Shown here one piece after another: positions 54,634 through 63,713 of a stretch of 64,000 bases of DNA (within the stretch, counting starts at the first letter, position 1; each line of letters begins with the position of its first letter). Source of the stretch: Morganella sibonii. GTDB taxonomy: Bacteria > Pseudomonadota > Gammaproteobacteria > Enterobacterales > Enterobacteriaceae. The notes under the pieces are model-generated. The model worked only from the letters and a program-made list of their open reading frames with translations, was not told where the DNA came from and did not search any database. The translations under genes were made by a program, and so were the position numbers. The stretch lies in NCBI RefSeq assembly GCF_040560245.1, contig NZ_JAKMWP010000013.1, one strand, 5' to 3'.

Positions 54634-55074
54634 TTAATCAATCAGATGAAAAATAGCGGCACACTCGTCATGCTGCAGGGCGTAGTCCCGTAACTGATAA
54701 AAATACTCAACTAATACTTCGCTTTCAGTCCGGAATGACCAGATACTGAACGTCATTAAACACACGGCAATGCCTGCGGCTTCCGGACTCAGTTCCGCAT
54801 TATTACCGTTATGCGGGTTAATCATCGGGAGTGATGTTTCAATCATGTCAGGCCAGATAAATGCGCCACCGTTGGTGAGCATGCTGAATTCCCAGAATGC
54901 ACCGTGATAAATGTCACACAGATTATCCATCATCTTAAAAATGTCGCTTTCCATGCGCTGCCAGTCCGGTACGCTGCCGAAATAAAACCGCCAGAATGTG
55001 TCTCTGCCCCGGGGATGAACCAGATTACTTTTGATGGCTGCGGGCTCCTGTGGCAGAAGTGCTGATAACGTCAT
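54634..55074 (-). CDS. Antirestriction protein of the ArdB/KlcA family
   Basis: 146 residues. ArdB/KlcA signatures: FWRFYFGSVPDWQRMES, LCDIYHGAFWEFSMLTNGGAF, INPHNGNNAELSPEAAGIAVCLM and YYQLRDYALQHDECAAIFHLID. These proteins inhibit type I restriction in vivo and help mobile DNA survive entry. GGAG eight bases upstream. Ends 14 bp before the CbtA start, so the two are probably co-transcribed. Confidence 0.9.
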   Translation of the reverse strand: MTLSALLPQEPAAIKSNLVHPRGRDTFWRFYFGSVPDWQRMESDIFKMMDNLCDIYHGAFWEFSMLTNGGAFIWPDMIETSLPMINPHNGNNAELSPEAAGIAVCLMTFSIWSFRTESEVLVEYFYQLRDYALQHDECAAIFHLID

Positions 55075-55200
55075 CGTGAAACTCCTTTGTATTTAGGGGT
55101 AAATTAGTGGGTTACTGATTTGTGAATGGCGCATAAAAAAACGGCAGACTGTGAACGTCTGCCGTCAGGGGAGGTGTAATGAACCAGTCTTCTGTGCAGG

Positions 55201-55413
55201 TCAGCGGGGAAAGAGCCGGCCCAGCAGACGGTCAAGGGTTCCGCCCAGCACGGCTGAGCAGGCCAATGCGGCACTGAGCCCCGCCGCCAGTTTTTCCGCT
55301 GCGGAGGCATCCTCATTGTCTGCCGCCTCAGCAGCCGCCTGCCAGGCGCAGTACGTGGCTAACGCCACCGTTACCACACCGAGCGTGGTGGCCATTAATT
55401 TAAAAACAGACAT
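55201..55413 (-). CDS. Small membrane protein of the island
   Basis: 70 residues with AGGA seven bases upstream of the ATG. Hydrophobic N-terminal helix (LMATTLGVVTVALATYCAW), an Ala-rich acidic middle and a second hydrophobic stretch (AGLSAALACSAVLGGTL) ending RLLGRLFPR. Possibly two membrane helices. Unknown family. 26 bp after the secreted-protein gene and likely in the same transcript. Confidence 0.6.
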   Translation of the reverse strand: MSVFKLMATTLGVVTVALATYCAWQAAAEAADNEDASAAEKLAAGLSAALACSAVLGGTLDRLLGRLFPR

Positions 55414-55439
55414 CTGTGTTTCCTTTTTGCATGCCTCAG

Positions 55440-55889
55440 TTACTGCGGACCGGACCAGCTGTCAGTATCCATCTGCAGGAAGGATTCACAGTCTCCCTCT
55501 CCGGCTTTACAGACCCGCTCCGCGACGGATTTCGGCGGCCATTTCTTACTGGTTTCATACTCCAGACCGTTATTATCGATACAGCCCACCTTCAGCCAGT
55601 TAGCCCAGGCACCGGTGTTATAGTAAATACTGCTGATACAGGTCATGGCCACCGGAGCCGGATAGCCTTTGGACAAATCCGCTCTGGTCTCACTTTTCAG
55701 TTCTCCGGCAGGGAGTGGCTGCCACGCAGGTTTCCGGCCTTTGCCGTCGTTCTGCATTTTCAGCTGCTGCCCGTATTCCGGGGTCAGGTAATAAGTGTAA
55801 CGGTCCGGCTGTACCTCACCGGGCATGCGTAGTGCAAAAACCGGGGCGGACAGCAGTAAACAACCAAGCAGTGTCAGACTTCTTTTCAT
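55440..55889 (-). CDS. Secreted hypothetical protein of the island
   Basis: 149 residues from the ATG at 55889 (a longer open frame to 56015 overlaps the WYL gene in another frame). Signal peptide MKRSLTLLGCLLLSAPVFA. The mature part contains four cysteines (AMTCISSIYY, VGCIDNN, ERVCKAGEGDC) that could form two disulfides in the periplasm. No family recognised. Starts 13 bp after the WYL regulator stop. Confidence 0.7.
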   Translation of the reverse strand: MKRSLTLLGCLLLSAPVFALRMPGEVQPDRYTYYLTPEYGQQLKMQNDGKGRKPAWQPLPAGELKSETRADLSKGYPAPVAMTCISSIYYNTGAWANWLKVGCIDNNGLEYETSKKWPPKSVAERVCKAGEGDCESFLQMDTDSWSGPQ

Positions 55890-55902
55890 AGTGACATCCT
55901 TA

Positions 55903-56574
55903 TTAAGGTAATGAACGGATAAACTGATAATGGGGTAATGCGGTGATAAATTCGGGCCGGGTGACTGTCCGTGCGATAACGGTGTCCTGCCGGAAGCGGC
56001 GTCCGGACACGGCAATGTTCTGCAGCTGACTGAACCGGAAGACCCGCAGGGCAGACTGCCATTCCCCGCACAGATACCAGTCCCGCTGAAAATAAATCAG
56101 CTTGTAGGGCGCCATGCCCTCATGGTCCTGACCGTCACAGCGGAAGCTGAGCAGCCGTCTGCGGACAATCGCCTGCGTCACCACATAAAAGCCGCCGAAC
56201 AGTGTCGGGGCGGATTGCGGCGGTTCGTGGTAGACCAGACAGGGGGCGCCGTTTTCCGGACTGAGCAGAACGGACAGCAGCCTGCGGTCAAGCGAGGGAA
56301 ACAGCGGGGTGATATGGGTGATATCGGCAAAGTACAGGATATCGCTGTCTGTCCGGTACGGGCGCTGACCGGTGGCCAGCCGGTATCCGCCCTGATACGG
56401 CTCAGTGTCCAGAAAGACCAGGCGCTCACTGAAATCCCGCTGCAGTGTGCGGGCCGAGACATTAAACTCACGGGCGAGCTGCGCCAGATGCAGTGTTTCG
56501 CCCCGGAACAGGCGGCTGATAATCATGGCCAGCCGGAATGCAAGCCGGTCATGGCGTGAATCTGACGTGTGCAT
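55903..56574 (-). CDS. WYL-domain / DeoR-type HTH regulator (YafY-like)
   Basis: 223 residues. N-terminal HTH ISRLFRGETLHLAQLAREFNVSARTLQRDF, followed by a WYL-like C-terminal half (YKLIYFQRDWYLCGEWQSALRVFRFSQL). The WYL triplet appears as WYL in RDWYLCGE. Such regulators are common in islands and defence loci and may sense nucleic acids or nucleotides. First of a likely operon with the secreted and small membrane proteins. Confidence 0.82.
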   Translation of the reverse strand: MHTSDSRHDRLAFRLAMIISRLFRGETLHLAQLAREFNVSARTLQRDFSERLVFLDTEPYQGGYRLATGQRPYRTDSDILYFADITHITPLFPSLDRRLLSVLLSPENGAPCLVYHEPPQSAPTLFGGFYVVTQAIVRRRLLSFRCDGQDHEGMAPYKLIYFQRDWYLCGEWQSALRVFRFSQLQNIAVSGRRFRQDTVIARTVTRPEFITALPHYQFIRSLP

Positions 56575-56628
56575 GAGCGCAGCCTCCGTGAGTCTGTCAG
56601 ATAAAAAGGGAATAACGGAATACGGAAA

Positions 56629-57357
56629 TCAGGCCGCCAGGGCCTTCTGACGCAGGTACGCCACAATGATGCAGGCCGGAATGGTGACCCGGTAAGCGGG
56701 ACCGGCGATATCGGCTATCAGCCAGGCAGAGCTCAGCGCAACCCCTATCGGACCGGCCAGTACCCCCAGCGCCCGGTTGGCGGCAAAGAGTGTACCCCAG
56801 GTGGCAATACCGCCCATCGCCTCAATCACCCCGACAGCGGCAATTGTGGCAAACTGCAGGGCAGCGACACCGGAGCTGGTGACGGCGGCCTGCACCGCGA
56901 GCAGAATAAGCTGCGGGGTCGGTGCGGACAGATTCAGTTTCAGTCCGTCCGCAAAACGGACCAGTTCTTCCTGCGACATCTCCCGGAGACTCTTTTCCAG
57001 CACTTTCATCAGCAGGTTCAGTTCGGTGGTTTCCACCGGGCTGGCTTTGTTGTAGTTCACTTTCAGCTTGTCGCAGACATCGTGCAGGATTTCACGGTAG
57101 AGCACGCCCTTGTTGCCGCGCAGCAGCGTGACCAGACTGTTGGCCCCGAAGGCCTGCAGTTCGGCACAGATAGCAGGCCAGTACTTCTGATGGTCAGGGT
57201 AAAAGAGCTGATATTCCGGTGAGGCAGTCAGAGACTCCGCCAGACGCTTTTTGCCGTCTTTACTGTCGTGTGTCAGAACGGAGACCAGCAGACCGAGGTC
57301 TTCATTACTGCACTGAGCGATAAACGCGAGGTCCGGGTCGATACGGTAAATTGCCAT
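56629..57357 (-). CDS. YaaW-like (DUF3944) protein
   Basis: 242 residues. Resembles E. coli YaaW: start region IDPDLAFIAQCSNEDLGLLVSVLTHD, the AICAELQAFGANSLVTLLRG segment, LYREILHDVCDKLKVNYNK, and a C-terminal hydrophobic alanine/glycine-rich part ending GPAYRVTIPACIIVAYLRQ. Two membrane-associated helices are possible in the C-terminal half. Function unknown. 54 bp upstream of the WYL gene. Confidence 0.8.
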   Translation of the reverse strand: MAIYRIDPDLAFIAQCSNEDLGLLVSVLTHDSKDGKKRLAESLTASPEYQLFYPDHQKYWPAICAELQAFGANSLVTLLRGNKGVLYREILHDVCDKLKVNYNKASPVETTELNLLMKVLEKSLREMSQEELVRFADGLKLNLSAPTPQLILLAVQAAVTSSGVAALQFATIAAVGVIEAMGGIATWGTLFAANRALGVLAGPIGVALSSAWLIADIAGPAYRVTIPACIIVAYLRQKALAA

Positions 57358-57560
57358 AACAGAAATTCCTTACAGGTGATTTAAGACAACCACAGCATAA
57401 CAAAGGGGTCTGACAGGGTATGACGCGGAAAATCGCTGTTTTCGGGGGATAAAAAACGGGAAAACGACAGGGTGTGTCGCCGGTCAGTTATCCTGACCGG
57501 TATTTCCCCTGTCATATCAGTTGGTTAATGTGTATCTGAAAAATCACTGATTCCGGAAAA

Positions 57561-58568
57561 TTATTTTTTCGGTGTTCTGTACTCGTTTTCAATTAACCGG
57601 GTAATCAAATCGGTGATCGTCATTTCATAGGTTTCAGCCAATTCTTCCAGATGTTTTTTTACTTCATCATCCAGACTGCAGCTCAGTGTTTTTTTATTTT
57701 TTTGTTTTTTCCGGAAAGAACGCTGCTGCCATGCCTTTTTAAGAGAGTATAAAAAATACTTCTTCCCTCCGGGGTTATCATTCCATGCCCGCAGGGCGGC
57801 ATAAAAACAAATATATTTATCTCCGGAACTTTCGGGGTTAAAGAACCGGAGAGGCCAGACAGGTATCTTTATATTATCGACGGAGTAGTTACAGATATAA
57901 TCCCATATCCAGTTACAGGCATCATCATCATCCTTACTCAGCCATTTTATATTTTTTACTACTGTGAAGGATTTTATCCATTCATCCTTAAGCATATTTA
58001 TAACATTTTCTTTTTCACCAAGCCGCAGGTTAATATGATCAAATACAGTCTGGAAATCGCGATACATCTCTTCAGTACTGACATGATTATCTTTTATGCC
58101 AAATTTTCTTTTGATGTATTTTATTTGCTGTGACACAGATGGACTACTGAATTCATTGTCACTCAACCAACTATTAGCAGCAGGTTTTAATGCTGTTGCC
58201 TGTTGAATTGCCTGAGTGTATTTATCACTTGCTGATGTTAATGGCTTTATATTATTTAACATTACCCAGCAATATGCAGAGGCAATACTGTCTTCTTTAA
58301 TCCATTCAAACTTGTCAATGCTGATAAGATTATTGTTTACATGATTTAAAACTTTATTTGTAAGGTCATTGTAATTGCTGTTCGCCATGCCAATAACTTC
58401 ATTGATTAAATCTCTTAAACGTGATTTGTCATTTCTGTCACCTGAGAAATATTTATTTTCAACCCATTCAAATCTGGGCTCTGTTGACATGAAAAATACA
58501 AAAACACCCGCTTTCCTCAGGTCTTTCACTTTCAACAACTCATCAATTTCATAGTTCTTATCGTTCAT
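57561..58568 (-). CDS. Unknown protein with C-terminal MatP-like ribbon-helix-helix
   Basis: 335 residues from the ATG at 58568; a TTG 8 codons upstream is less likely. The N-terminal 280 residues are helical, rich in Asn, Lys and Trp (WIKEDSIASAYCWVML, DACNWIWDYICNY), and match nothing I know. The last 55 residues, LKKAWQQRSFRKKQKNKK followed by TLSCSLDDEVKKHLEELAE and MTITDLITRLIENEY, have the layout of the MatP ribbon-helix-helix. A DNA-binding role is inferred. AT-rich compared with the neighbouring island genes. Confidence 0.6.
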   Translation of the reverse strand: MNDKNYEIDELLKVKDLRKAGVFVFFMSTEPRFEWVENKYFSGDRNDKSRLRDLINEVIGMANSNYNDLTNKVLNHVNNNLISIDKFEWIKEDSIASAYCWVMLNNIKPLTSASDKYTQAIQQATALKPAANSWLSDNEFSSPSVSQQIKYIKRKFGIKDNHVSTEEMYRDFQTVFDHINLRLGEKENVINMLKDEWIKSFTVVKNIKWLSKDDDDACNWIWDYICNYSVDNIKIPVWPLRFFNPESSGDKYICFYAALRAWNDNPGGKKYFLYSLKKAWQQRSFRKKQKNKKTLSCSLDDEVKKHLEELAETYEMTITDLITRLIENEYRTPKK

Positions 58569-59274
58569 AATCTGTCCACACCGCGTAGTCAATGTGTCGT
58601 TATTGTAGTTTGTTTTGGTCTCTGAAAAAGTGATATTGTCGTAATAACGTAGATTAAGAATAGTTTTATGGTCTTTTTAATGAGTTAAAAATGAAGTGTT
58701 TTTATCATTTAATTTACTCAGTTATCCTGAAAATACTGGGTCAGGAAGTACTTTTTACAGGAAAAATGATACTCACGATTACTTATCTTTTTCCCCGTGA
58801 CTATTTCTGTGAGGAGACTAACTTTCAGGTATCCTGTTCATTGTGAAACCTGCTGCAAATGCTGTCTGTGTATACTGTTTTAATAAACTCAGGTAACAAT
58901 CGAAAAAGGATTATTTATTATTGTATTAATCTTGCCTGGTACTCTCTGTATCAGGTTAATATCATCCTCTATTATTATATCCACCTCTTTACTATCGATA
59001 ACCCTATCCTTTTATAGAATGAACAACCAAATATATAGAATGGTGTTCCTGTTACTGATGCGGATAATGATTGCATCACTCTGAGTTACTTACTCATCTT
59101 CATGGGCAATAACTTCTGTTAATCAACACCTGTAATCTGAGGGGTCGTTCAGAATGGATATCATTAATCATCTTTTAAACCTATCTGCTATAAAATCTCC
59201 ATCTCAGTAAAAAATAAAATTACCCCCTCTTATATATGAACAGAAACACCATCATTAACCAGAGGGAATTAATC
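58569..59274. other. Divergent AT-rich intergenic region of the island
   Basis: About 700 bp between the MatP-like gene and the Gp2-like gene. No gene or known motif recognised; promoters for both directions should lie here. Confidence 0.5.
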
Positions 59275-60294
59275 ATGAAAGACGATATAACCTGTGAAAT
59301 ACTGGCGCTGTCACAAACCTACAATAATGGTACAGAGATTACTGATGATACTACAGACCGTGAATCACTCCGACTGATAGCGTTGTATACCACTGCATTA
59401 ATTAAAAGAAAGAGTCAGCCTGCTCCTTTTAAAGGGTACTACTTTGCTAATAAATTACATATCAAGGCCACTAAAACCGGTCAGTTATTTTATGAATTAA
59501 TACAAAACATTCTTTCTCTTTCCCGGGTAACCGGTAACCGTCGCAAATTACATCCGGTTATTCCGCTGATTGTTTCTCTGGCTGATAAATATCACATTCA
59601 TCCTGTTCCGGCGCTGTCGGAATACTATCCTGACTCAGAGGAGGATATTAAACAGTTAAATGAAGCCTATTGTGAATTTATTCAGTTCGTGGACAGTAAA
59701 GAGTATAAAACTGCTGTCAGTACCTTTAAGAACAGTGCCCGCAAGAACTACCGTTTATGCTGCCGCTATATTGAAAACCTGTTTGAGCGCCATGCAAAGC
59801 TGTTGGTGGTACGGACAGACCTGTCTTACGGAAAGCGGGTCAGCCACAAAGTTACAGCCGGGGATTTAACCCGTCACCGGATTGCCCTGTATAAAGCAAT
59901 ACAGCGGTTACCCCTGTTTAAACACTGCGTCGGTTATATCCTGAAACTGGAATACGGTCGTGAGAAAGGCTTTCACTACCACTGTCTGTTTTTCTTCAAC
60001 GGCCAGCACGTCAGACGGGATATTACGATAGCCGGGCTCATCGGTGAGTTTTGGCAGGAAACCATCACTGACGGACAGGGGATCTACTTTAACTGCAATC
60101 GTTATAAATCAGATTACCGTATCTGCGGCATTGGCATGCTGCACCGCAGTGAGAGCCACCGGCGGGAAGGTCTGATGACCGCTGTGAACTATATCTGCAA
60201 AACAGACCAGTGGGTGAAACTGCAGGTACCGGGGATAGACCGGACATTCTGGCGGGGAACCATCAGAAACAAACGGCGTAAAACACGCCGGTAA
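59275..60294 (+). CDS. Inovirus Gp2-like (YfjJ/YagK-type) replication protein
   Basis: 339 residues from the ATG at 59275, which has AGAGGG eight bases upstream (the in-frame ATG at 59236 lacks one). The C-terminal half carries LVVRTDLSYGKRVSHKVTAG, YILKLEYGREKGFHYHCLFF (an HxH pair as in HUH-type Rep proteins) and GEFWQETITDGQGIYFNCN, the pattern of the inovirus-type Gp2 family found in CP4-type prophages. Could nick or bind DNA for island replication (inference). Confidence 0.8.
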   Translation: MKDDITCEILALSQTYNNGTEITDDTTDRESLRLIALYTTALIKRKSQPAPFKGYYFANKLHIKATKTGQLFYELIQNILSLSRVTGNRRKLHPVIPLIVSLADKYHIHPVPALSEYYPDSEEDIKQLNEAYCEFIQFVDSKEYKTAVSTFKNSARKNYRLCCRYIENLFERHAKLLVVRTDLSYGKRVSHKVTAGDLTRHRIALYKAIQRLPLFKHCVGYILKLEYGREKGFHYHCLFFFNGQHVRRDITIAGLIGEFWQETITDGQGIYFNCNRYKSDYRICGIGMLHRSESHRREGLMTAVNYICKTDQWVKLQVPGIDRTFWRGTIRNKRRKTRR

Positions 60295-60324
60295 ATCTTT
60301 TTTTACAGACAAGGGGAATCTTAT

Positions 60325-60366
60325 AGAAGTGATATCCGCTGCGTCATCGATAGCACTTCTGCCTTT
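60325..60366 (+). terminator. Terminator after the Gp2-like gene
   Basis: 12-bp arms agaagtgatatc / gatagcacttct with one mismatch and a 12-nt loop, followed by GCCTTTTT, between the Gp2-like gene and alpA. Confidence 0.65.
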
Positions 60367-60394
60367 TTAACCAAACAAAGACAGGAGATTCCCC

Positions 60395-60616
60395 ATGAAT
60401 ACCATCAATACCACCACAGCTCCTTCCCTGCTTGACGAACCACTTGTGGACATGAAATTCATCACCAAATTTACCGGATTAACGGATAAGTGGTTTTACA
60501 AGCTGATTCAGGATGGTCAGTTCCCTAAACCGATAAAATTCGGACGCAGTTCCCGCTGGCAGCAAAGTCAGGTTGAAGCCTGGTTACAGGCCCGTATGGA
60601 TGAATCCTGTGAATGA
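60395..60616 (+). CDS. AlpA-family excision regulator
   Basis: 73 residues. MerR-like HTH: DMKFITKFTGLTDKWFYKLI, GQFPKPIKFGRSSRWQQSQVEAWLQ, the standard AlpA/excisionase pattern. In CP4-57, AlpA activates the integrase and promotes island excision. AGGAGA precedes the ATG. Confidence 0.9.
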   Translation: MNTINTTTAPSLLDEPLVDMKFITKFTGLTDKWFYKLIQDGQFPKPIKFGRSSRWQQSQVEAWLQARMDESCE

Positions 60617-60905
60617 ATCACCACAGGTTCTCATGCTTCCTTTTCTGTTTTCTGTCCGGTTTTGATACCCGTATCCGCCATCTGCGGTTCACTGGCCGGA
60701 TCACACCCAGCGTATTAAGGTTACTTGCTGCCTCTAGGACAACCAGTATATCAGTGCCTGTATCTGTATACTGTACTTTGTTTCCCGTCACGGTATAATT
60801 ACCGGATTAATGTAACACTCTGGTAAGCGTCGCCTCAGTACCGTCTGGCTTTGAAACCACAATCCTGTAACTTAAGTCCCCACTTATTTTGCAGGTGGAC
60901 ACCTA

Positions 60906-61117
60906 ATGCGCGCCAAAGAAAAACTCATCGTCGCTTCCTGCTCTCCATACCGTTGCAGCTTCGAGCAGAGCTATCTCCCCCAACGTCCGAACCGCCATCT
61001 TGCTCACTTCAGACAGCCTGTCACATAAAATGCCGTGGCGGAGATATAACGCTGACTCATCCCACAGCTGAACTCATCACTACTGTCCTGCGTGAACTGA
61101 TGCAGGGGCCTGTATGA
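60906..61117 (+). pseudogene. tnpA: IS66 tnpA remnant
   Basis: Short mixed-frame remnant between the left IR and tnpB. Only the last residues, LTHPTAELITTVLRELMQG, in one frame look like the TnpA C-terminus that normally overlaps tnpB by ATGA. The expected N-terminal HTH is absent. Confidence 0.55.
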
Positions 61118-61461
61118 TAAATCTTCCTGTAGGCACAAAAATATGGCTGGTTGCCGGCATCACCGACATGCGCAACGGCTTCAATGGGCTGGCTGCAAAA
61201 GTGCAGACGGCACTGAAAGATGATCCGATGTCCGGCCACATCTTCATCTTCCGAGGCCGCAACGGCAGCCAGGTTAAATTACTGTGGTCTATCGGAGACG
61301 GACTGAGCCTGCTAAGCAAACGGCTGGAGCGCGGTCGCTTCGCCTGGCCCTAGGCCCGTGATAGCAAAGTGTTTATGACACCAGCGCAGCTGGCAATGTT
61401 ACCGGAAGGCATCGACTGGTGACAGCCGAAGCGGCTGCTGACCTCCCTGACCATGTTGTAG
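61114..61461 (+). pseudogene. tnpB: IS66 tnpB with two premature stops
   Basis: 115-codon frame of the expected length: IWLVAGITDMRNGFNGLAAK, MSGHIFIFRGRNGSQVKLLW, LLSKRLERGRFAWP. A TAG at 61351-61353 and a TGA at 61420-61422 interrupt it where Gln and Arg codons are expected (CAG to TAG, CGA to TGA). After them the frame continues with TPAQLAMLPEGIDW and PKRLLTSLTML to the natural stop. Confidence 0.88.
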
Positions 61462-61510
61462 GCCTCTTTATCCTGTTTGTCGCAGAATAAGCCTGCTAAA
61501 ATACGAACTT

Positions 61511-63031
61511 ATGAACGACACCTCTTCTGACAACATCCTCCTGCTGAAACAGCGTCTGGCCGAACAGGAAGCGCTGAACTATGCCCTGCTGGAAAAGCTG
61601 GCCGATCGGGAGCGCGAAATAGCCCACCTACAGGCGCAGCTGGATAAATTGCGGCAGCCGCTCCGAAAAGGCCTCCCGGCGTATCGCACAGATGGAAGCT
61701 GGGCTGAACCGAATGCAGAAGGAAAGTGACACACTGACCGGCAGGCTTGACGACTCGGCAGTGCCGCGCCCGCTACGGCAGACCCGCCCCCGCAAACCAT
61801 TCCCGGAATCACTTCCCCGTGGTGAAAAACGGCTACTGCCGGCAGAGTCGTGCTGTCCGGACTGTGGCGGTGCGTTGAGCTACCTGGGTGAGGATGCCGC
61901 TGAACAGCTGGAACTGATGCGCAGCGCCTTCCGGGTTATCCGGATCGTGCGGGAAAAACACGCCTGTACAAAATGCGACGCTATCGTGCAGGCAACCGCG
62001 CCTTCGCGGCCCATCGAACGGGGTATCGCCGGGCCGGGGCTGCTGGCCAAGGTGCTGATTTCAAAGTATGCAGAGCATACCCCGCTGTACCGCCAGTCAG
62101 CAATATACAGTCACCATGGTGTGGAGCTGAGCCGTTCGCTGCTGTCAGGCTGGGTGGATGCATGCTGCAGACTGCTGTCACCACTGGAAGAGGCTCTTCA
62201 GGACTATGTTCTGACCGATGGCAAACTCCATGCCGATGATAGCCCCATCTAGGTGCTGTTGCCGAGTAATAAGAAGACGAAGACAGGACGGCTGTGGACG
62301 TACGTTCGTGATGATCGCAACGCAGGATCAACGCTGCCGTCAGCAGTGTGGTTCGACAGCCCTGACAGAAAAGGCCTCCATCCGCAGACCCATCTTGCTG
62401 GCTTCAGCGGAGTGCTGCAGACGGATGCGTATGCGGGGTCAACGAGCTGTACCGCAATGGACAGATAATGGAAGCCACTTGCCGGGCTCATGCCCGCCGT
62501 AAAATCCATGATGTGCACGTCCGCACCCCGTTAGCGCTGACGGAGGAAGCCCTAAAACGTATCGGCGAGCTGTATGTCATCGAGGCGGAAATAAGGGGAA
62601 TACCGGCGGAGCAGCGCCTTGCAGAACGTGAGCGGAAAACGAAACCGCTACTGAAATCCCTGGAAAGCTGGCTGCGTGAAAAGATGAAAACGCTGTCGCG
62701 ATACTCTGAGCTGGCAAAAACGTTCGCGTACGCCTTGAACCAGTGGTCAGCGCTGACGTACTATGCAGACGACGGCTGGGCCGAAGCAGACAATAATATC
62801 GCTGAAAATGCCCTGCGGATGGTCAGTCTGGGTCGAAAAAACTGGTTGTTCTTCGGCTCAGAGCACGGTGGTGATCGTGGAGCGTTGCTGTACAGCCGGA
62901 TCGGGACATGCAAACTGAACAGCGTGGATCCAGAAGGCTACTTCCGCTATGTGCTTGACGTCATAGCCGACTGGCCGGTCAACTGGGTCAGCGAACTGCT
63001 ACCCTGGCACATAGCACTGCCAACTGAATAA
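61511..63031 (+). pseudogene. tnpC: IS66 transposase tnpC, frameshifted and interrupted
   Basis: DDE transposase of IS66. Starts MNDTSSDNILLLKQRLAEQE, shifts frame near 61665-61690, continues through CCPDCGGALSYLGEDAAEQL and ISKYAEHTPLYRQSAIYSHH, hits a TAG at 62250-62252 (expected Gln in DDSPxQVLLP), shifts again near 62435 (DAYAGxxELYRNG), and finishes DDGWAEADNNIAENALRMVS to SELLPWHIALPTE. At least two frameshifts and one nonsense mutation, so inactive. Confidence 0.9.
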
Positions 63032-63076
63032 CACATCCCCGTCAATACGGTTCTCTCAGTACGCTTACACACTCTG

Positions 63077-63522
63077 CAGCACACTGACGGGATAATGACT
63101 GTGCTCACCGAAATTTAAAACAGGACAACGAATGACAAGTTTGCAGCAATATGCTAAATCAAACTGCGGAGTTTCTGATATCTGTCCATATCGTGGCTTT
63201 TTAAAGGCTAAGATTTTAAACAATACGTTCGCGGCGCTCTTTTTACCGTTTTATTAGTGAAAATTTTGTCAGTTACATTGAAGCGGGAGATGACAGTATC
63301 CGGTACGCCGAGCTCGATGACGCTATTATCACGGACGATATCAAACTACGTAGTGATATACCGGTAAGTCTGGCGGAGAGCTCTTACCCATCTGCATGCT
63401 TCATAATTCATTACCGGTCAGTTGTATCTTTCCAGTTTATGAAGGTTGGTCCACTGTACGTCATAAAACGAAAAACACCTTAAAAAAGTCCAATATTATA
63501 AATCAATAATCACAACATAACT
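63077..63522. other. Degenerate stretch between IS66 and a truncated gene
   Basis: 445 bp. Two short frames look protein-like but are broken: one starting at 63132 (MTSLQQYAKSNCGVSDICPY) and one around 63255-63370 (FVSYIEAGDDSIRYAELDDA). Different frames imply a frameshifted older gene; identity unknown. Confidence 0.45.
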
Positions 63523-63713
63523 ATGAACATTGACATCGACGCATTTGCTTTACTTATAAACGAGAAAGGTGCTTACTTAGCACATTTGTATAGAAACTCT
63601 GGTTATCTAAATGGTGTTAAATTACCAGTACGAAATAGACATGGCAAAGTGAAATTAAGTGATGCTCTCTTGTTTAAACAGATACTTATTGCTAATGGTT
63701 CCTCTCATCCGTC
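63523..63713 (+). pseudogene. Hypothetical gene truncated by IS3-family element
   Basis: Begins MNIDIDAFALLINEKGAYLA and reads 63 codons before the IS3-like left end at 63714, after which six codons come from the IS. The short sequence LSDALLFKQIL is helical; family unknown. No convincing ribosome site. Confidence 0.5.

Larger units (their letters stand above)
60823..63068 (+). mobile_element. IS66-family insertion sequence, degraded, with intact ends
   Basis: 2246 bp. The ends read GTAAGCGT inward at both sides and share about 15 of the first 22 bases. A perfect 8-bp target duplication acactctg flanks it (60815-60822 and 63069-63076), the length typical of IS66. Inside are tnpA remnant, tnpB and tnpC in the usual order, all disrupted. 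Typical elements are longer, so tnpA has probably lost sequence. Confidence 0.92.

Noticed and set aside
60613..60798. 61-codon frame after alpA
   Set aside because: Overlaps the alpA stop but has no ribosome site, ends near the IS66 insertion and resembles nothing.
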